DNA from: Streptomyces sp. 135
GTDB taxonomy: Bacteria > Actinomycetota > Actinomycetes > Streptomycetales > Streptomycetaceae
Reading direction: 5' to 3'
NCBI RefSeq assembly: GCF_020026305.1
Contig: NZ_CP075691.1
Span: 744,001-808,000 of the forward strand
Length of the DNA stretch: 64,000 bases
The notes under the pieces are model-generated. The model saw only the letters and a list, made by a program, of their open reading frames with translations. It was not told where the DNA came from and made no database searches. Numbering within the stretch: the first letter of the stretch is position 1; each line of letters starts with the position of its first letter. Below, piece after piece: positions 1 to 8,917 of the stretch. A program made the translations under genes and the position numbers.

Positions 1-250
1 CGCCGAGAATCGCGACAAGCAGGTCGACGGAGTGACGCATCATGATGCCGACGCGATCTCCGGGAAGCACTCCCGCCTCCGCCAGGCGCGCCGCCATGTG
101 CTCCGTTTCGGCGGCGAGTTCGGCGTAGGTCAGCGCCCGCTGTGCATCCTCGGTGGCGGGGGCGTGCGGCGTCACCCTCGAGTGCTGCTCGAGCAGGCTC
201 GGGATGAGCTTCGGCGCGTCGTTGCGCGCCGATCGGACGTCGGCGTTCAC
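1..250 (-). CDS. Adenylate-forming enzyme / NRPS adenylation domain, N-terminal part only
   Basis: The minus strand reads from a GTG start at 250 off the left edge, giving about 83 residues. They match the N-terminal face of an AMP-binding (adenylation) domain: a short lead, then ALTYAELAAE, then VLPGDRVGIMMRHSVDLLVAILG-like sequence that corresponds to the first A-domain core region. The GTG start overlaps the TGA stop of the upstream class V aminotransferase (GTGA), so the two are translationally coupled. The diagnostic ATP-binding motifs and the substrate pocket are outside the window, so substrate, and whether a carrier domain follows, cannot be read. It is the last visible gene of the operon that starts at 10036. 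A free-standing acyl/aryl-CoA ligase is an alternative. Confidence 0.8.
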   Translation of the reverse strand, partial: MNADVRSARNDAPKLIPSLLEQHSRVTPHAPATEDAQRALTYAELAAETEHMAARLAEAGVLPGDRVGIMMRHSVDLLVAILG

Positions 251-1452
251 GCAGCAGGCTCCTCAGAGTTGGACGACATCGACGTCAAGGGGCCTGCGGC
301 GGCAGCAGCCTGTTCTGCCATCAGCTTCAAAACGGGTGTGACGCCACTTCCCGGTAGCACCGGGGCGCCGAGGGCTGCGAACCCCGTCTCGAGTGCGGCC
401 AGCGCGGTGACCAGGTCGAGCGGGTCGACGTGGCCGCAGTGACCGATCCGCACGACGTGGTCGGCCAGTTCTCCGTTGCCGGTGGTCAGCTGGACGCCTG
501 TGTGCTCGACCACCGCATCGACGAGATTCTGCGCGTCCACTCCGGGTGGTGTGAACGCGGCCGTCACGATGCCGTTGCGCGCCACATCTGGGGTCAGCAG
601 CCGGAGTCCGAGGCCGCGCATGCCCGCTCTGGCCATCCGGCCGAGCTCCGCATGCCGCCGTTGGCGCTGCTCCATGCCTTCGGCGAGTACCTGGTCGAGC
701 GCCGCGGACAACTGGAGCAGCACGCCGATCGCCGGCGTCCAGGGGGTACGCGGGATGGAGTGGTTCAGGCTGTCACGCGTGATCGTCCAGTCGAAGTAGT
801 ACCGCATATGCCCGGCCTCGGCGTGCCGGCGCCAGGCGCGTTCACTGACCGAGACGAAAGAGACTCCTGGTGGCGCCATCAGCGCCTTCTGAGTCCCGCT
901 GACCACGACGTCCAACCCCCACGCGTCGGCCCGCATTTCGCAGCCGCCGACCCCGGAGGCCGAGTCCACTATCGTCAGCACGTTGCGAGTCGCTCGCCCG
1001 AAGGCCTCAAGGTCGGTGACGACGCCTGTGGAGGTCTCGCAGTGCACGACGATCGCCGCGACGATCTGCGAGTCGGCCTCCAGACGGGCTTCGACAACGG
1101 CAGGGTCCGGCTCGCAACCCGGCGCGACGTCGAGCACGACGGTCTCGAGGCCGTAAGCGCGGCACAGCTCCACCCAGCGCCTTCCAAAGGCACCGTTGTC
1201 CACCACGAGTACCTTTTCCCCTGGGCTGAAGAGGTTTTGCACCGCGCTCTCGAACGCACCGGTGGTGCTGGACGTGAAGACCAGCACGTCCCCCGCGGTA
1301 CCGAGCACATGCCTGAGCCCGTCGATGATGCGTGTGAATATGCGTGCGAAGTCCACGGTGCGCTCGTCGACCATGGGATGCGTCGCCGCCGCGATGACCG
1401 CGGGCGGCAGCGGGGTCGGACCGGGTATGGCCAATCTGTCCTTGTAGATCAT
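247..1452 (-). CDS. Class V PLP-dependent aminotransferase
   Basis: 401 residues, the usual length for fold-type I class V aminotransferases of the serine/alanine-glyoxylate and 2-aminoethylphosphonate-pyruvate transaminase group. The opening AIPGPTPLPPAV is the substrate-loop signature of that group. The PLP-binding lysine lies in SGTQKALMAPPG and the cofactor aspartate in IVDSASGVGG. A ribosome binding site (AGGAAG) precedes the ATG. The gene sits 66 bases after the MFS exporter and overlaps the next adenylating enzyme by 4 bases, so it belongs to the biosynthetic operon. Inference: it could make a nonproteinogenic amino acid or aminate an aldehyde released by the cluster reductase domain. 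Substrate is not readable from sequence. Confidence 0.88.
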   Translation of the reverse strand: MIYKDRLAIPGPTPLPPAVIAAATHPMVDERTVDFARIFTRIIDGLRHVLGTAGDVLVFTSSTTGAFESAVQNLFSPGEKVLVVDNGAFGRRWVELCRAYGLETVVLDVAPGCEPDPAVVEARLEADSQIVAAIVVHCETSTGVVTDLEAFGRATRNVLTIVDSASGVGGCEMRADAWGLDVVVSGTQKALMAPPGVSFVSVSERAWRRHAEAGHMRYYFDWTITRDSLNHSIPRTPWTPAIGVLLQLSAALDQVLAEGMEQRQRRHAELGRMARAGMRGLGLRLLTPDVARNGIVTAAFTPPGVDAQNLVDAVVEHTGVQLTTGNGELADHVVRIGHCGHVDPLDLVTALAALETGFAALGAPVLPGSGVTPVLKLMAEQAAAAAGPLTSMSSNSEEPAA

Positions 1453-1518
1453 CTTCCTGATTCCTTCGTGCCGCGGTGGTCCGGCTTCGTCAAAGGCTCG
1501 TCCGCAGTCAAGTACCGC

Positions 1519-2823
1519 TCAGCCGACCGTCGCCTCACTGCCGCTGTCCGGCACGTGCGGTTTGTTCTGCACCGGTAGCTCTGGTTGCTCAACCCTGGCC
1601 AGGGCAAGGGCGAACAGTGCCGTGCCCACCACCGCGACCACAGCACAGCCCACCAGCACCGGGCGCAGGCCGAACAGGATGCCGAGCGGGCCGGCTACGG
1701 CGAAGCCGACCGGCTGGGCGATCTCCGAGGCCATCAGATCGAAGGCGGCCACCCGGCCGAGTACCGCGCTCGGTACGGCTCGCTGCATGAGGGTCTGGAA
1801 GAACACTCCTTGCAGGCCGATCGCGCAGCCGGAGAGCACTGCGGCACCCGCCACCACCACCGTCGGCACGCCAGAACCGAGGGCCAACGCCTCGAAGACG
1901 ATCAGCGGTGGCAGCCACGCTATGAAGACCACCGGTTGCTTCGGCTTGATCCGGCTGGAGGTGAACTCCGCGCAGAGCACGCCGAGGGTCATGCAGGTGC
2001 CGATGACACCCCAGGCTGCGGGACCGCCCAGATGGGTGTCAGCCACCAACGGGCCGAGGACCGCGAGGGGAGCCAGCAGGACCAGCGAGAACAACGTCCA
2101 CTGCAAGGTGAGCAGCCAGAGCCAAGGGCGTTTTCGAAACTCCTGCCAGCCTTGCTTCAGCTGCGTGAGGGTCCCGCCTTCGTGATCCGGTTCGACTTCA
2201 CGCCGGGCGGGGATCTTGGCGAATACGAGACAGAGGGTGATGAGAGCCATCAGCACGCTCTCCACCAGGAAAGCGGCTCCCGAACCGTACGCCGCCACGA
2301 CGAATCCTGCCGACGCAGGGGCCACCGTCCAAGCCAGCGAGGAAGAAGCGCCGACCAGCGCATTGGCCTCGTCCAGGTCTTCTCTCGCAACGACGTCCGG
2401 CATGATCGCCATGCTGGCCGGACCGAACAGCGCGTCAGCGCCGCCATACACGACTGCCAGAGCGAAGAACCAGGCGAGGGTCGCAGTATCCGTGAGGAGC
2501 CCTATCGCCAAGGTCGCCGCCGCGACCAGGCGTACGATCGACGAAACGATGAGCAAAGCGGCACGCGGAAAGCGGTCCGCCGCGACGCCGGCAAACAGCG
2601 ACAAGGCGAGCGAGACCGCCGCCTGAACTCCGAGGACAAGGCCGAGGTCACTCGCAGAACCAGTGGTGTGGAGGATACCGAAGCTCTCCGCGACCGGAAG
2701 GAAGCCGTTGGCCATGCTGGAGCCAAGACGGGCGGCCAATAGGCAGGTGAAGTTTCGGTTGGTCAGCAGCCTTCTGCGTTTGCTTCGGCGTCCTTTTTTG
2801 TCGGAGACCTCTACATCGCTCAT
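1519..2823 (-). CDS. MFS exporter, probable export or self-resistance protein of the cluster
   Basis: 434-residue polytopic membrane protein with about 12 hydrophobic segments, starting after a short basic N-terminus (KKGRRSKRRRLL). The pattern, including VVYGGADALFGPASMAIMPDVV-type sequence in the first half, is that of the MFS_3 / enterobactin-exporter-like branch of drug and siderophore efflux proteins. It lies between the MbtH gene and the class V aminotransferase on the same strand. Cluster-embedded transporters of this branch usually export the peptide product. That assignment is by context, since the substrate cannot be deduced. Confidence 0.88.
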   Translation of the reverse strand: MSDVEVSDKKGRRSKRRRLLTNRNFTCLLAARLGSSMANGFLPVAESFGILHTTGSASDLGLVLGVQAAVSLALSLFAGVAADRFPRAALLIVSSIVRLVAAATLAIGLLTDTATLAWFFALAVVYGGADALFGPASMAIMPDVVAREDLDEANALVGASSSLAWTVAPASAGFVVAAYGSGAAFLVESVLMALITLCLVFAKIPARREVEPDHEGGTLTQLKQGWQEFRKRPWLWLLTLQWTLFSLVLLAPLAVLGPLVADTHLGGPAAWGVIGTCMTLGVLCAEFTSSRIKPKQPVVFIAWLPPLIVFEALALGSGVPTVVVAGAAVLSGCAIGLQGVFFQTLMQRAVPSAVLGRVAAFDLMASEIAQPVGFAVAGPLGILFGLRPVLVGCAVVAVVGTALFALALARVEQPELPVQNKPHVPDSGSEATVG

Positions 2824-2924
2824 TGCGTCTCTTTCCGCGCGTGCTGGTTTCAGGTCCCGGCACGAGGGCTAGGTGATGGTTTCTTCGGGTCCGGTCGGGG
2901 CAGCGGTGCCATACCGAGGAGCCC

Positions 2925-3134
2925 TCAAGAGGCTGTCGCCTCGACCAGGGACTTGGGCCGCATGTCCGTCCAGTTCCGTTTCACGTACTCAAGGCAGTCC
3001 TCTCGCCCGGCTTCGCCGTGCGCTACGGTCCAGCCCTTGGGCACGGTGATGGCGGCGGGCCACAACGAGTGCTGTCCCTCGGCATTGACCAGCACCAGGT
3101 ACACGCCGTCCTGGTCCTCGAACGGATTCGCCAC
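2925..3134 (-). CDS. MbtH-family NRPS chaperone
   Basis: 69 residues with the MbtH signature: [15 protein letters not shown], then GQHSLWP, then a WTVAHGE segment and the terminal [10 protein letters not shown]. The three conserved tryptophans are present. I start it at the GTG at 3134 because GGGGAG lies 8 bases upstream and the resulting N-terminus (ANPF) is the family norm; a longer TTG-initiated version from 3173 has an unconserved leader. MbtH proteins bind NRPS adenylation domains and raise their solubility or activity. The obvious partners here are the A domain of the C-A-PCP protein, the A-PCP protein at 16.6-18.5 kb and the enzyme at the left edge. Confidence 0.95.
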   Translation of the reverse strand: MANPFEDQDGVYLVLVNAEGQHSLWPAAITVPKGWTVAHGEAGREDCLEYVKRNWTDMRPKSLVEATAS

Positions 3135-3229
3135 TGATTTCACTCCCCTAGGTAAGTTGTCATCATTCGTCAACGGCCGCTCAACTCGATATGCGTGCCG
3201 AATTCATGGGCAATAGCGCAATAGGGAAC

Positions 3230-4570
3230 TTATGCAACCCGCAGCACGTCGACCGTGCTGATCGGCGCATCCGGGTCCGCGGCAAGAGCGGCCAGCATCC
3301 GCCGGTAACCGTCGGCCACGTGCTGTGCGGTCTCCGGTTCGAACATGTCGAGCTGGTACTCCAGGAACGCATCCATCCCGGTCGGCTCCCTGTCCGGGCC
3401 GAAGTTCTCCCGCAGGCTCAACGCCAAGTCGAACATGGAGCTGCCGGCGTCGAAGTCCACGGGCACGTCGGTCAATCCGTCGAACTTGAGCCCGGCGTCG
3501 GTGTTGTCCTCCAGGGTCAACATGACCTGGAAAAGCGGGTGACGGGTTCGCGAGCGGGCAGGATTGAGTTCCCTGACCAGGTGATCGAAGGGGATGTCCT
3601 GGTTGTCGTAGGCATCAAGGGCGACGGCCTGGACCCGCTTGACCAGGTCTCGCAGACTCGGGTCGCCGGAGACGTCGACGCGGAATACCAGCATATTGAC
3701 GAAGTACCCGACGAGGTCGGTCAGCGCATCATCCATGCGGCCGGCCACAGGTGAGCCGATCGGAATGTCGGCGCCCGCACCGAGCTTGCTCAACAGCGCC
3801 GCAAACCCGGCCTGCAATACCATGAACATGGTCGCATTTTCGGTGCGGGCGACATCGGCCAGTGCCGTATGCAGATCGGCGTCGAGGGTGAACTCGATGG
3901 TGCCCCCGGCGAAGTCGGACATCGGGGGGCGCGGGTGATCCACCGGCAACCGCAGTTCCTGGGGAATGCCGTCGAGCACCGAACGCCAGTGCGCGAGCTG
4001 TCTCGACGCCAGGCTGTCCGGGTCCTCCTCGCGGCCCAGCAACCGCCTCTGCCAGAGTGCGTAGTCGGCGTACTGGACAGGCAGCGGCGGCATATCCGGC
4101 TCGGCACCACGGCGCCGCGCCGCGTAGGCCCGGGCGAGGTCTCGGGTGAGCGGCCCGAGCGACCAGCCATCGCTGACGATGTGGTGCATCGATAGGAGCA
4201 GCACGTGCTCCTGCGGCCCCAGTGCGAACAGCCATGCCCGAAGAGGCAGGTCGTGCACAAGGTCGAACGGGTGCTCCGAGGCCTCGTGCATCGCCTCGTA
4301 CACCTCTTCCTCGGCAAGCTCCTCGTACTCCAGTCTCACCGCGTATTCCGAGATGTCCAGGACAACCTGGTGCGGCCCGCCCTCACCGTCCCGGATCACC
4401 GTGCGCAGCGATTCATGTCGCTGCACGACGTCCCGCAGTGCCTCCTCAAGGGCTGTGCGGTCCAGCTGCCCCGTCAGCCGCGAAGCGAGCTGCATGGTGT
4501 ATATCGAGTTGCCCGGATTCATCTGATGGACGAACCACAGTCCGAGCTGCCCAAACGACAGGGGGATCAT
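3230..4570 (-). CDS. Free-standing NRPS condensation domain
   Basis: 446 residues that are one complete condensation domain and nothing else: the C1-like opening IPLSFGQLGLWFVHQ, the catalytic HHIVSDG at about residues 129-135, and late motifs IPFDHLVRELNP and HPLFQVML. The ATG at 4570 overlaps the TGA of the preceding C-A-PCP gene (ATGA), so production is coupled. The catalytic His pair and DG are intact, so it should be active. Stand-alone C domains of this kind act in trans on a carrier-bound peptide, either to add another carrier-bound residue or to release the chain onto a free amine. Inference: the acceptor could be capreomycidine or an aminated polyketide end. Which one is unknown. Confidence 0.92.
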   Translation of the reverse strand: MIPLSFGQLGLWFVHQMNPGNSIYTMQLASRLTGQLDRTALEEALRDVVQRHESLRTVIRDGEGGPHQVVLDISEYAVRLEYEELAEEEVYEAMHEASEHPFDLVHDLPLRAWLFALGPQEHVLLLSMHHIVSDGWSLGPLTRDLARAYAARRRGAEPDMPPLPVQYADYALWQRRLLGREEDPDSLASRQLAHWRSVLDGIPQELRLPVDHPRPPMSDFAGGTIEFTLDADLHTALADVARTENATMFMVLQAGFAALLSKLGAGADIPIGSPVAGRMDDALTDLVGYFVNMLVFRVDVSGDPSLRDLVKRVQAVALDAYDNQDIPFDHLVRELNPARSRTRHPLFQVMLTLEDNTDAGLKFDGLTDVPVDFDAGSSMFDLALSLRENFGPDREPTGMDAFLEYQLDMFEPETAQHVADGYRRMLAALAADPDAPISTVDVLRVA

Positions 4571-7500
4571 GACTGGTCCCCATTGACGCTTTGCCGTTGA
4601 TGGCTCGGGAGGAGTGCCGGCCGGGTGATGACGGCGATCTGACCAGAGTCGATCCGCGCCGCGAGCAACGCCGCGGTAGGCGCCTGGAACAGGGCCTTGA
4701 TACCGATCTCCACACCCATGACACTGCGGATCCGGCTCAGCAGACGCACCGCGTGAAGAGACCGGCCGCCGAGTTCGAAGAAGCTCTCGTCCACGCCGAC
4801 CGCAGAGAGGTCCAGCACCTCGCTGATCAGCTTGCACAGTTGCTGCTCGCGCGCGGTGCCCGGGCTGCGATCGGGGACAGACGTACGGTCGTCCGGAGCA
4901 GGCAGGTTACGCCGGTCCACCTTGCCGTTCGTGGTCAACGGCAGGTTCTGCAAGCGCACCACGGCAGACGGAACCATGTAACCGGGCAACTGTGACGCGG
5001 TGTGGGCGAGGATCTCCTCGTTGGGCGCCTGGGCCACTACGTAGGCGACGACTTGCCTCAGCCCCGGCCTGTCCTCGCGCACCACGACGGCGGTCTGTTC
5101 CACATGTGGGTGCGCTGCGATCACGTTCTCGATCTCGCCGAGCTCGATCCGGAAGCCGTTCATCTTGACCTGGTCGTCCCGGCGCCCGACGAACTCAAGA
5201 TTCCCGTCGCTACGCCAGCGGGCCCGATCTCCGGTGCGATACATCCGCCCACCGGCCGGCCCGAAGGGACAGGCAACGAAGCCGGCCGCAGTGAGGTCGG
5301 GTCGGTTGAGATATCCGCGGGCCAGCCCAGCGCCGCCAAGGTACAGCTCGCCCGCCACGCCCACCGGCAGCGGCCGCAGGCCCTCGTCCAGGACGAAGAT
5401 CTGGGTGTCGGCGATCGGCCGGCCGATGGGTGGGGGTTCGTTCCCCTCGTTCCCCGTCAGCGGGCCGATCAGCGTTGCGCACACCGTGGCCTCGGTAGGC
5501 CCGTAAGCGTTGAACACACTGCAACGGTCCGACCAGCGTGCGGCGAGGTCGGCGGTCAGGCTTTCCCCGGCAACCACGACGGTCAGGTCCGCGGGCAGAT
5601 CCTCGTCGGGGGAGAGCGAGGCGAGTACCGAGGGTGGCAGGGTTACGTGCGTCACGGTCTCTCGGACAAGCACTGCTTCGAACGAACCCCCGACGAAATC
5701 GTGAAGGCCCGGGACGAACACCGCCGTAGCGCCGCTGAGCAGGGCCATGCAGAGCTCCGAGACGGAGGCGTCGAAACTTGGACTGGCGAATTGCAGGACC
5801 CTGCTGTCGGACCGTACGCCGAATGCCTCGATCTGCGCGCCGGAGAGCCCGGCGAGGCCCTCGTGCGTGACCGTCACGCCCTTCGGTGTCCCGGTCGAAC
5901 CGGAGGTGTAAATGACGTATGCCGGGTGCGCGAGGGTGAGTGGGTGCGACCGCTGCGCGTCGGAGAGGTTCGATGCGTCCGCGTCCGCGTCACACCCGGT
6001 CTGCTGTTCGTCGAGGACCAGGATCGGCGTCGTCCAGGGCTGGGCCGTGGCGCCAGCGGCATCGGTCAGCAGCAGGGCGGGGCGCGCGTCACCGACGATG
6101 TACTCGATTCGCTTGGCCGGATAGGCCGGGTCGAGCGGTAGGAACGCGGCACCCGCCTTGCTGATCGCGAGGATCGCCAGGACGAGGAGCGGGCCGCTGG
6201 GCAACGCGACCCCCACCAGCTTCTCGGGTCCCATTCCGCGGGCAATCAGGGCTCTGGCAAGCCGGTTGGCCCGCTCGTTGAGTTGTCGGTAGCTCCACCG
6301 CGATTCGCCGCAGGAGACCGCGCATGCGTCGGGGCGCCGCACGACCTGGGCCTCGAAGAGCGAGGGGAGGACGACGGGATCGTATGACGCGCCGTCTCCG
6401 CTCCGCTGCGTTGCCAGCAGAGCGTGCTCCTCCTTTGAGGCCAGTGGAATCTCGCCCAGCGGTCGGTTCGGCGAGCGGACCGCGTTGGCGAGGAAGGTGG
6501 TGTAGTGCGTCGCGATGCGGCGGATCGTCTCCGGCGCGAACAGGTCGGTCGCGTACTCGATTTCCGCTTCGAGTCGGCCGTCCCGTTCAACGACCTCGAT
6601 ACTCAGGTCAAGTTTGCTGACGGTGCGCGGTGGCGGCGCGGCGCCCTCGATCGTCAGTCCCGCGACGTGTGTGGACTCCTCGAGCGCCTCGTCGTAGATG
6701 AACGCCGTCTGGAACAGCGGGTTGCGGCTCGGGTCGCGTGGTGGACGAAGTCGCTCGACGACCTTCTCGATCGGCGCTTCCTGATGGACGAGACCTTCGA
6801 TGGAAGCCTGGCGTGTCTGGTTGACCAGGCCAAGGAAGGTCTGATCTCGCTCCGGGCGTATCCGGAGGGCCAGGACATTGACGAACATGCCGATCATTTC
6901 CTCGGTGCCCGGTTCGGTCCGACCGACCATGGGGGTGCCCACCAGCAGGTCCTCTTGGCCTGCGTAGCGGCCGAGAACGGCAGCCCAGCCGGCGAGCATG
7001 ACCACGTAGGGGGTGACGCTCCAGCGGCGGGCCGCCTCCGCGACTTCGACTCCCAGCGAAGCCGGCAACGTGAAGGAGTGGCTGGCGCCATGGAAGCTCA
7101 TGCGTGAGGGACGCTGGTAATCGGTGGGCAGTTCGAGTGTGAAGGACGCGTCCCTGAGCTGGGTACACCAGTGCTCGACCTGATCGTCCAACAGGCCCTC
7201 GTCGAGCGAGCGCCGTTGCGCAACGGCGTACTGCCCGTAGGCGAAAGGCAGCACGGGAAGCTCGGGTGTGCGGCCCTCGGCTTCCGCGGCAAGAAGTTCG
7301 ACAAGCTCCTGGACCAACACGCCGGCCGAGACTCCGTCGAAGATCAGGTGATGTATGTCCACCAGCAGGCGGTGATCCGCAGGACCAAGGCGGTACAAGC
7401 CGAACCGCACGAGCGGCCCCTGCAAAAGGTCGAACGGAGCTGCCGTCGCGGCGCTCACCCGCTCACTCATCTCCTGCTCCGAGGCCACATCCTGTGGGTC

Positions 7501-7797
7501 GAGTCTTACGGGGCGTGCGGGGGCGACGACGAACCGGGGCGCGCCAGACGCGATGGATACCACCGAGTGCAGCACTTCGTGCCGTTGAACGATATGGGTC
7601 AGAGCCACCTCAAGCAGCCCGGGGTCCAGCTCGCCGCGCAAGGCGAACACAACCGGGGTCCCGTAGTGCGAGCCCGCATCGGCGAGCTGCTCGGAGACCC
7701 AGATCCGCTCCTGTGCCAGGGAAAGGGGGAAATCCCGGTCGACACCGCGGTCCTGGCTGTCTTTCGGTTGCATCGCAGAGTCCTGAGTAGTCGACAC
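4567..7797 (-). CDS. NRPS module, C-A-PCP, predicted aromatic (Tyr/Phe-type) specificity
   Basis: 1076 residues from a GTG at 7797 that has GGGAG 8 bases upstream; a TTG at 7866 overlapping the oxygenase stop is an alternative start. Order of domains: condensation (about 20-440, HHLIFDG at about 149-155), adenylation (about 470-960, with YIYTSGSTGTPKG-type ATP loop, NAYGPTEATV, YRTGD and NGKVDRR), and a carrier domain with ELGGRSL, serine at about 1013. Aligning the pocket by hand to GrsA gives D-A-S-T-V-A-A-V-C-K, which I recall as one of the published tyrosine codes and which is close to phenylalanine codes. There is no epimerase or thioesterase, so release must occur elsewhere. Four-base overlap with the downstream C domain. 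It needs 4'-phosphopantetheinylation and probably the MbtH partner. Confidence 0.93.
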   Translation of the reverse strand: MSTTQDSAMQPKDSQDRGVDRDFPLSLAQERIWVSEQLADAGSHYGTPVVFALRGELDPGLLEVALTHIVQRHEVLHSVVSIASGAPRFVVAPARPVRLDPQDVASEQEMSERVSAATAAPFDLLQGPLVRFGLYRLGPADHRLLVDIHHLIFDGVSAGVLVQELVELLAAEAEGRTPELPVLPFAYGQYAVAQRRSLDEGLLDDQVEHWCTQLRDASFTLELPTDYQRPSRMSFHGASHSFTLPASLGVEVAEAARRWSVTPYVVMLAGWAAVLGRYAGQEDLLVGTPMVGRTEPGTEEMIGMFVNVLALRIRPERDQTFLGLVNQTRQASIEGLVHQEAPIEKVVERLRPPRDPSRNPLFQTAFIYDEALEESTHVAGLTIEGAAPPPRTVSKLDLSIEVVERDGRLEAEIEYATDLFAPETIRRIATHYTTFLANAVRSPNRPLGEIPLASKEEHALLATQRSGDGASYDPVVLPSLFEAQVVRRPDACAVSCGESRWSYRQLNERANRLARALIARGMGPEKLVGVALPSGPLLVLAILAISKAGAAFLPLDPAYPAKRIEYIVGDARPALLLTDAAGATAQPWTTPILVLDEQQTGCDADADASNLSDAQRSHPLTLAHPAYVIYTSGSTGTPKGVTVTHEGLAGLSGAQIEAFGVRSDSRVLQFASPSFDASVSELCMALLSGATAVFVPGLHDFVGGSFEAVLVRETVTHVTLPPSVLASLSPDEDLPADLTVVVAGESLTADLAARWSDRCSVFNAYGPTEATVCATLIGPLTGNEGNEPPPIGRPIADTQIFVLDEGLRPLPVGVAGELYLGGAGLARGYLNRPDLTAAGFVACPFGPAGGRMYRTGDRARWRSDGNLEFVGRRDDQVKMNGFRIELGEIENVIAAHPHVEQTAVVVREDRPGLRQVVAYVVAQAPNEEILAHTASQLPGYMVPSAVVRLQNLPLTTNGKVDRRNLPAPDDRTSVPDRSPGTAREQQLCKLISEVLDLSAVGVDESFFELGGRSLHAVRLLSRIRSVMGVEIGIKALFQAPTAALLAARIDSGQIAVITRPALLPSHQRQSVNGDQS

Positions 7798-7862
7798 TGA
7801 CGTCTCCCAGTCGTTTCCGGGTAGGGTCCGTCCGGCCGTGAAGGCCGAGGAACTATAGGTCG

Positions 7863-8894
7863 TCAATGGATCACTCGCGCGTCGTGGCTGATTCTGCGAT
7901 CGCGCGACTTCCGCAGGTCGCGCGCCACGTTCAGCCTCTTGAGCCAGCGGTCCGTGCCGTCGAAGCGGGCAGTGAATGGCACCCTGCCGTGCACGATCTT
8001 GTAGTTGTCCAGGAAGAGCAGTTCACCCGGTTCGAGCACGTAGTCCCGTATGTTGCGATCGACCTCCGCGACGATGGCCTTCATTGCGCGGGCGCTGTCC
8101 GGGACGGCGTATGCGTCCTCCATGAAGAATGGATCGATGCGTAGATAGGGTGCTTCGCGGTCGCCGAAGAGAATTGCGACTCGGTCGGGCTTGCTGTCCT
8201 TGGACATGATCCATTCATAGCTGCGCGAGAGCAGCTCGCGTTCGCGCGTCGACATCTGCCGGTTTTCCTCGTCGTGGTGCGGCAGATGCGAGCGGTCGGG
8301 CTTGATCGGGTACCGGTCCTGACAGAGCAGGTCCCTGATCTCATCGGTGAGCTCGAGGTCGTCGACCGAGGCGAAGGTCGTTGCCACCCGGTCGTGGTTG
8401 CGTAGACAGGCAAGGCCGAGGTAATCGGCCCGCAGCGGGTGGAAGGCATCCTCGGTGTGCCAGGTCAGCAGTTCTTCGCTGCCCGAGCCGAGCTGCTCAT
8501 TTTCGTGACCCTTGATCGGAAAGATGTCGTGCATGATCCGGCCGTCCTGCTGCGTCGCCCAGGCGATGGGGTCGCCCAGCAGGGATGCGCAGAGCATGAA
8601 GTACACCTCCGCGGGGAGCGTGGACGCCCGGCCGACATGGGTACGCCAGTGCTCGGGGGTGGGCCCGATGGCAACGTCGTCAATCCGGAAGCCGCGGATG
8701 GACAGCACGCCGCCGGAAGCCTCCAGGCGGAACGCGTTCAACTCAGCCCGCAGCCGCTGCGGCAGCTCGTGTGCGTACACCGCGCACTGCCGGACGAACT
8801 CCGGGTCACTGACCGAGTGGAACTTCGCCGTGAGTGAAGCGAGTAATTCGTTGACTGTCTTCAGCTCAATGTCCGAGAGTTCAATGCTCTGCAT
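7863..8894 (-). CDS. Fe(II)/2-oxoglutarate arginine hydroxylase, VioC-like
   Basis: 343 residues from an ATG at 8894; a GTG at 8921 overlapping the upstream stop is possible but lacks a ribosome binding site. The clavaminate-synthase-like fold is shown by WHTEDAFHPLRADYLGL, which carries the metal-binding H-x-E, and by the distal histidine in NYKIVHGR, followed by DRWLKR with the likely 2-oxoglutarate arginine. The HTEDAF and PYLRIDPFFM blocks resemble VioC of viomycin biosynthesis, which hydroxylates the beta carbon of L-arginine. The neighbour at 8918-10036 is a VioD-like PLP enzyme, and this pair is known to make capreomycidine from arginine. Other members of the family hydroxylate other basic or acidic amino acids, so the substrate is inferred from the pair. 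Confidence 0.9.
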   Translation of the reverse strand: MQSIELSDIELKTVNELLASLTAKFHSVSDPEFVRQCAVYAHELPQRLRAELNAFRLEASGGVLSIRGFRIDDVAIGPTPEHWRTHVGRASTLPAEVYFMLCASLLGDPIAWATQQDGRIMHDIFPIKGHENEQLGSGSEELLTWHTEDAFHPLRADYLGLACLRNHDRVATTFASVDDLELTDEIRDLLCQDRYPIKPDRSHLPHHDEENRQMSTRERELLSRSYEWIMSKDSKPDRVAILFGDREAPYLRIDPFFMEDAYAVPDSARAMKAIVAEVDRNIRDYVLEPGELLFLDNYKIVHGRVPFTARFDGTDRWLKRLNVARDLRKSRDRRISHDARVIH

Positions 8895-8917
8895 GTTCGT
8901 CAGGGTTCCTTTCCGCC

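Noticed and set aside
430..1578. Long open frames antisense to the class V aminotransferase
   Set aside because: Composition is arginine-rich and low-complexity, as expected of the opposite strand in high-GC DNA. No family match, and the minus-strand gene has all motifs.
3135..3173. Longer MbtH protein starting at the TTG
   Set aside because: The extra 13 residues are not typical of the family, and the strong ribosome binding site serves the GTG at 3134.
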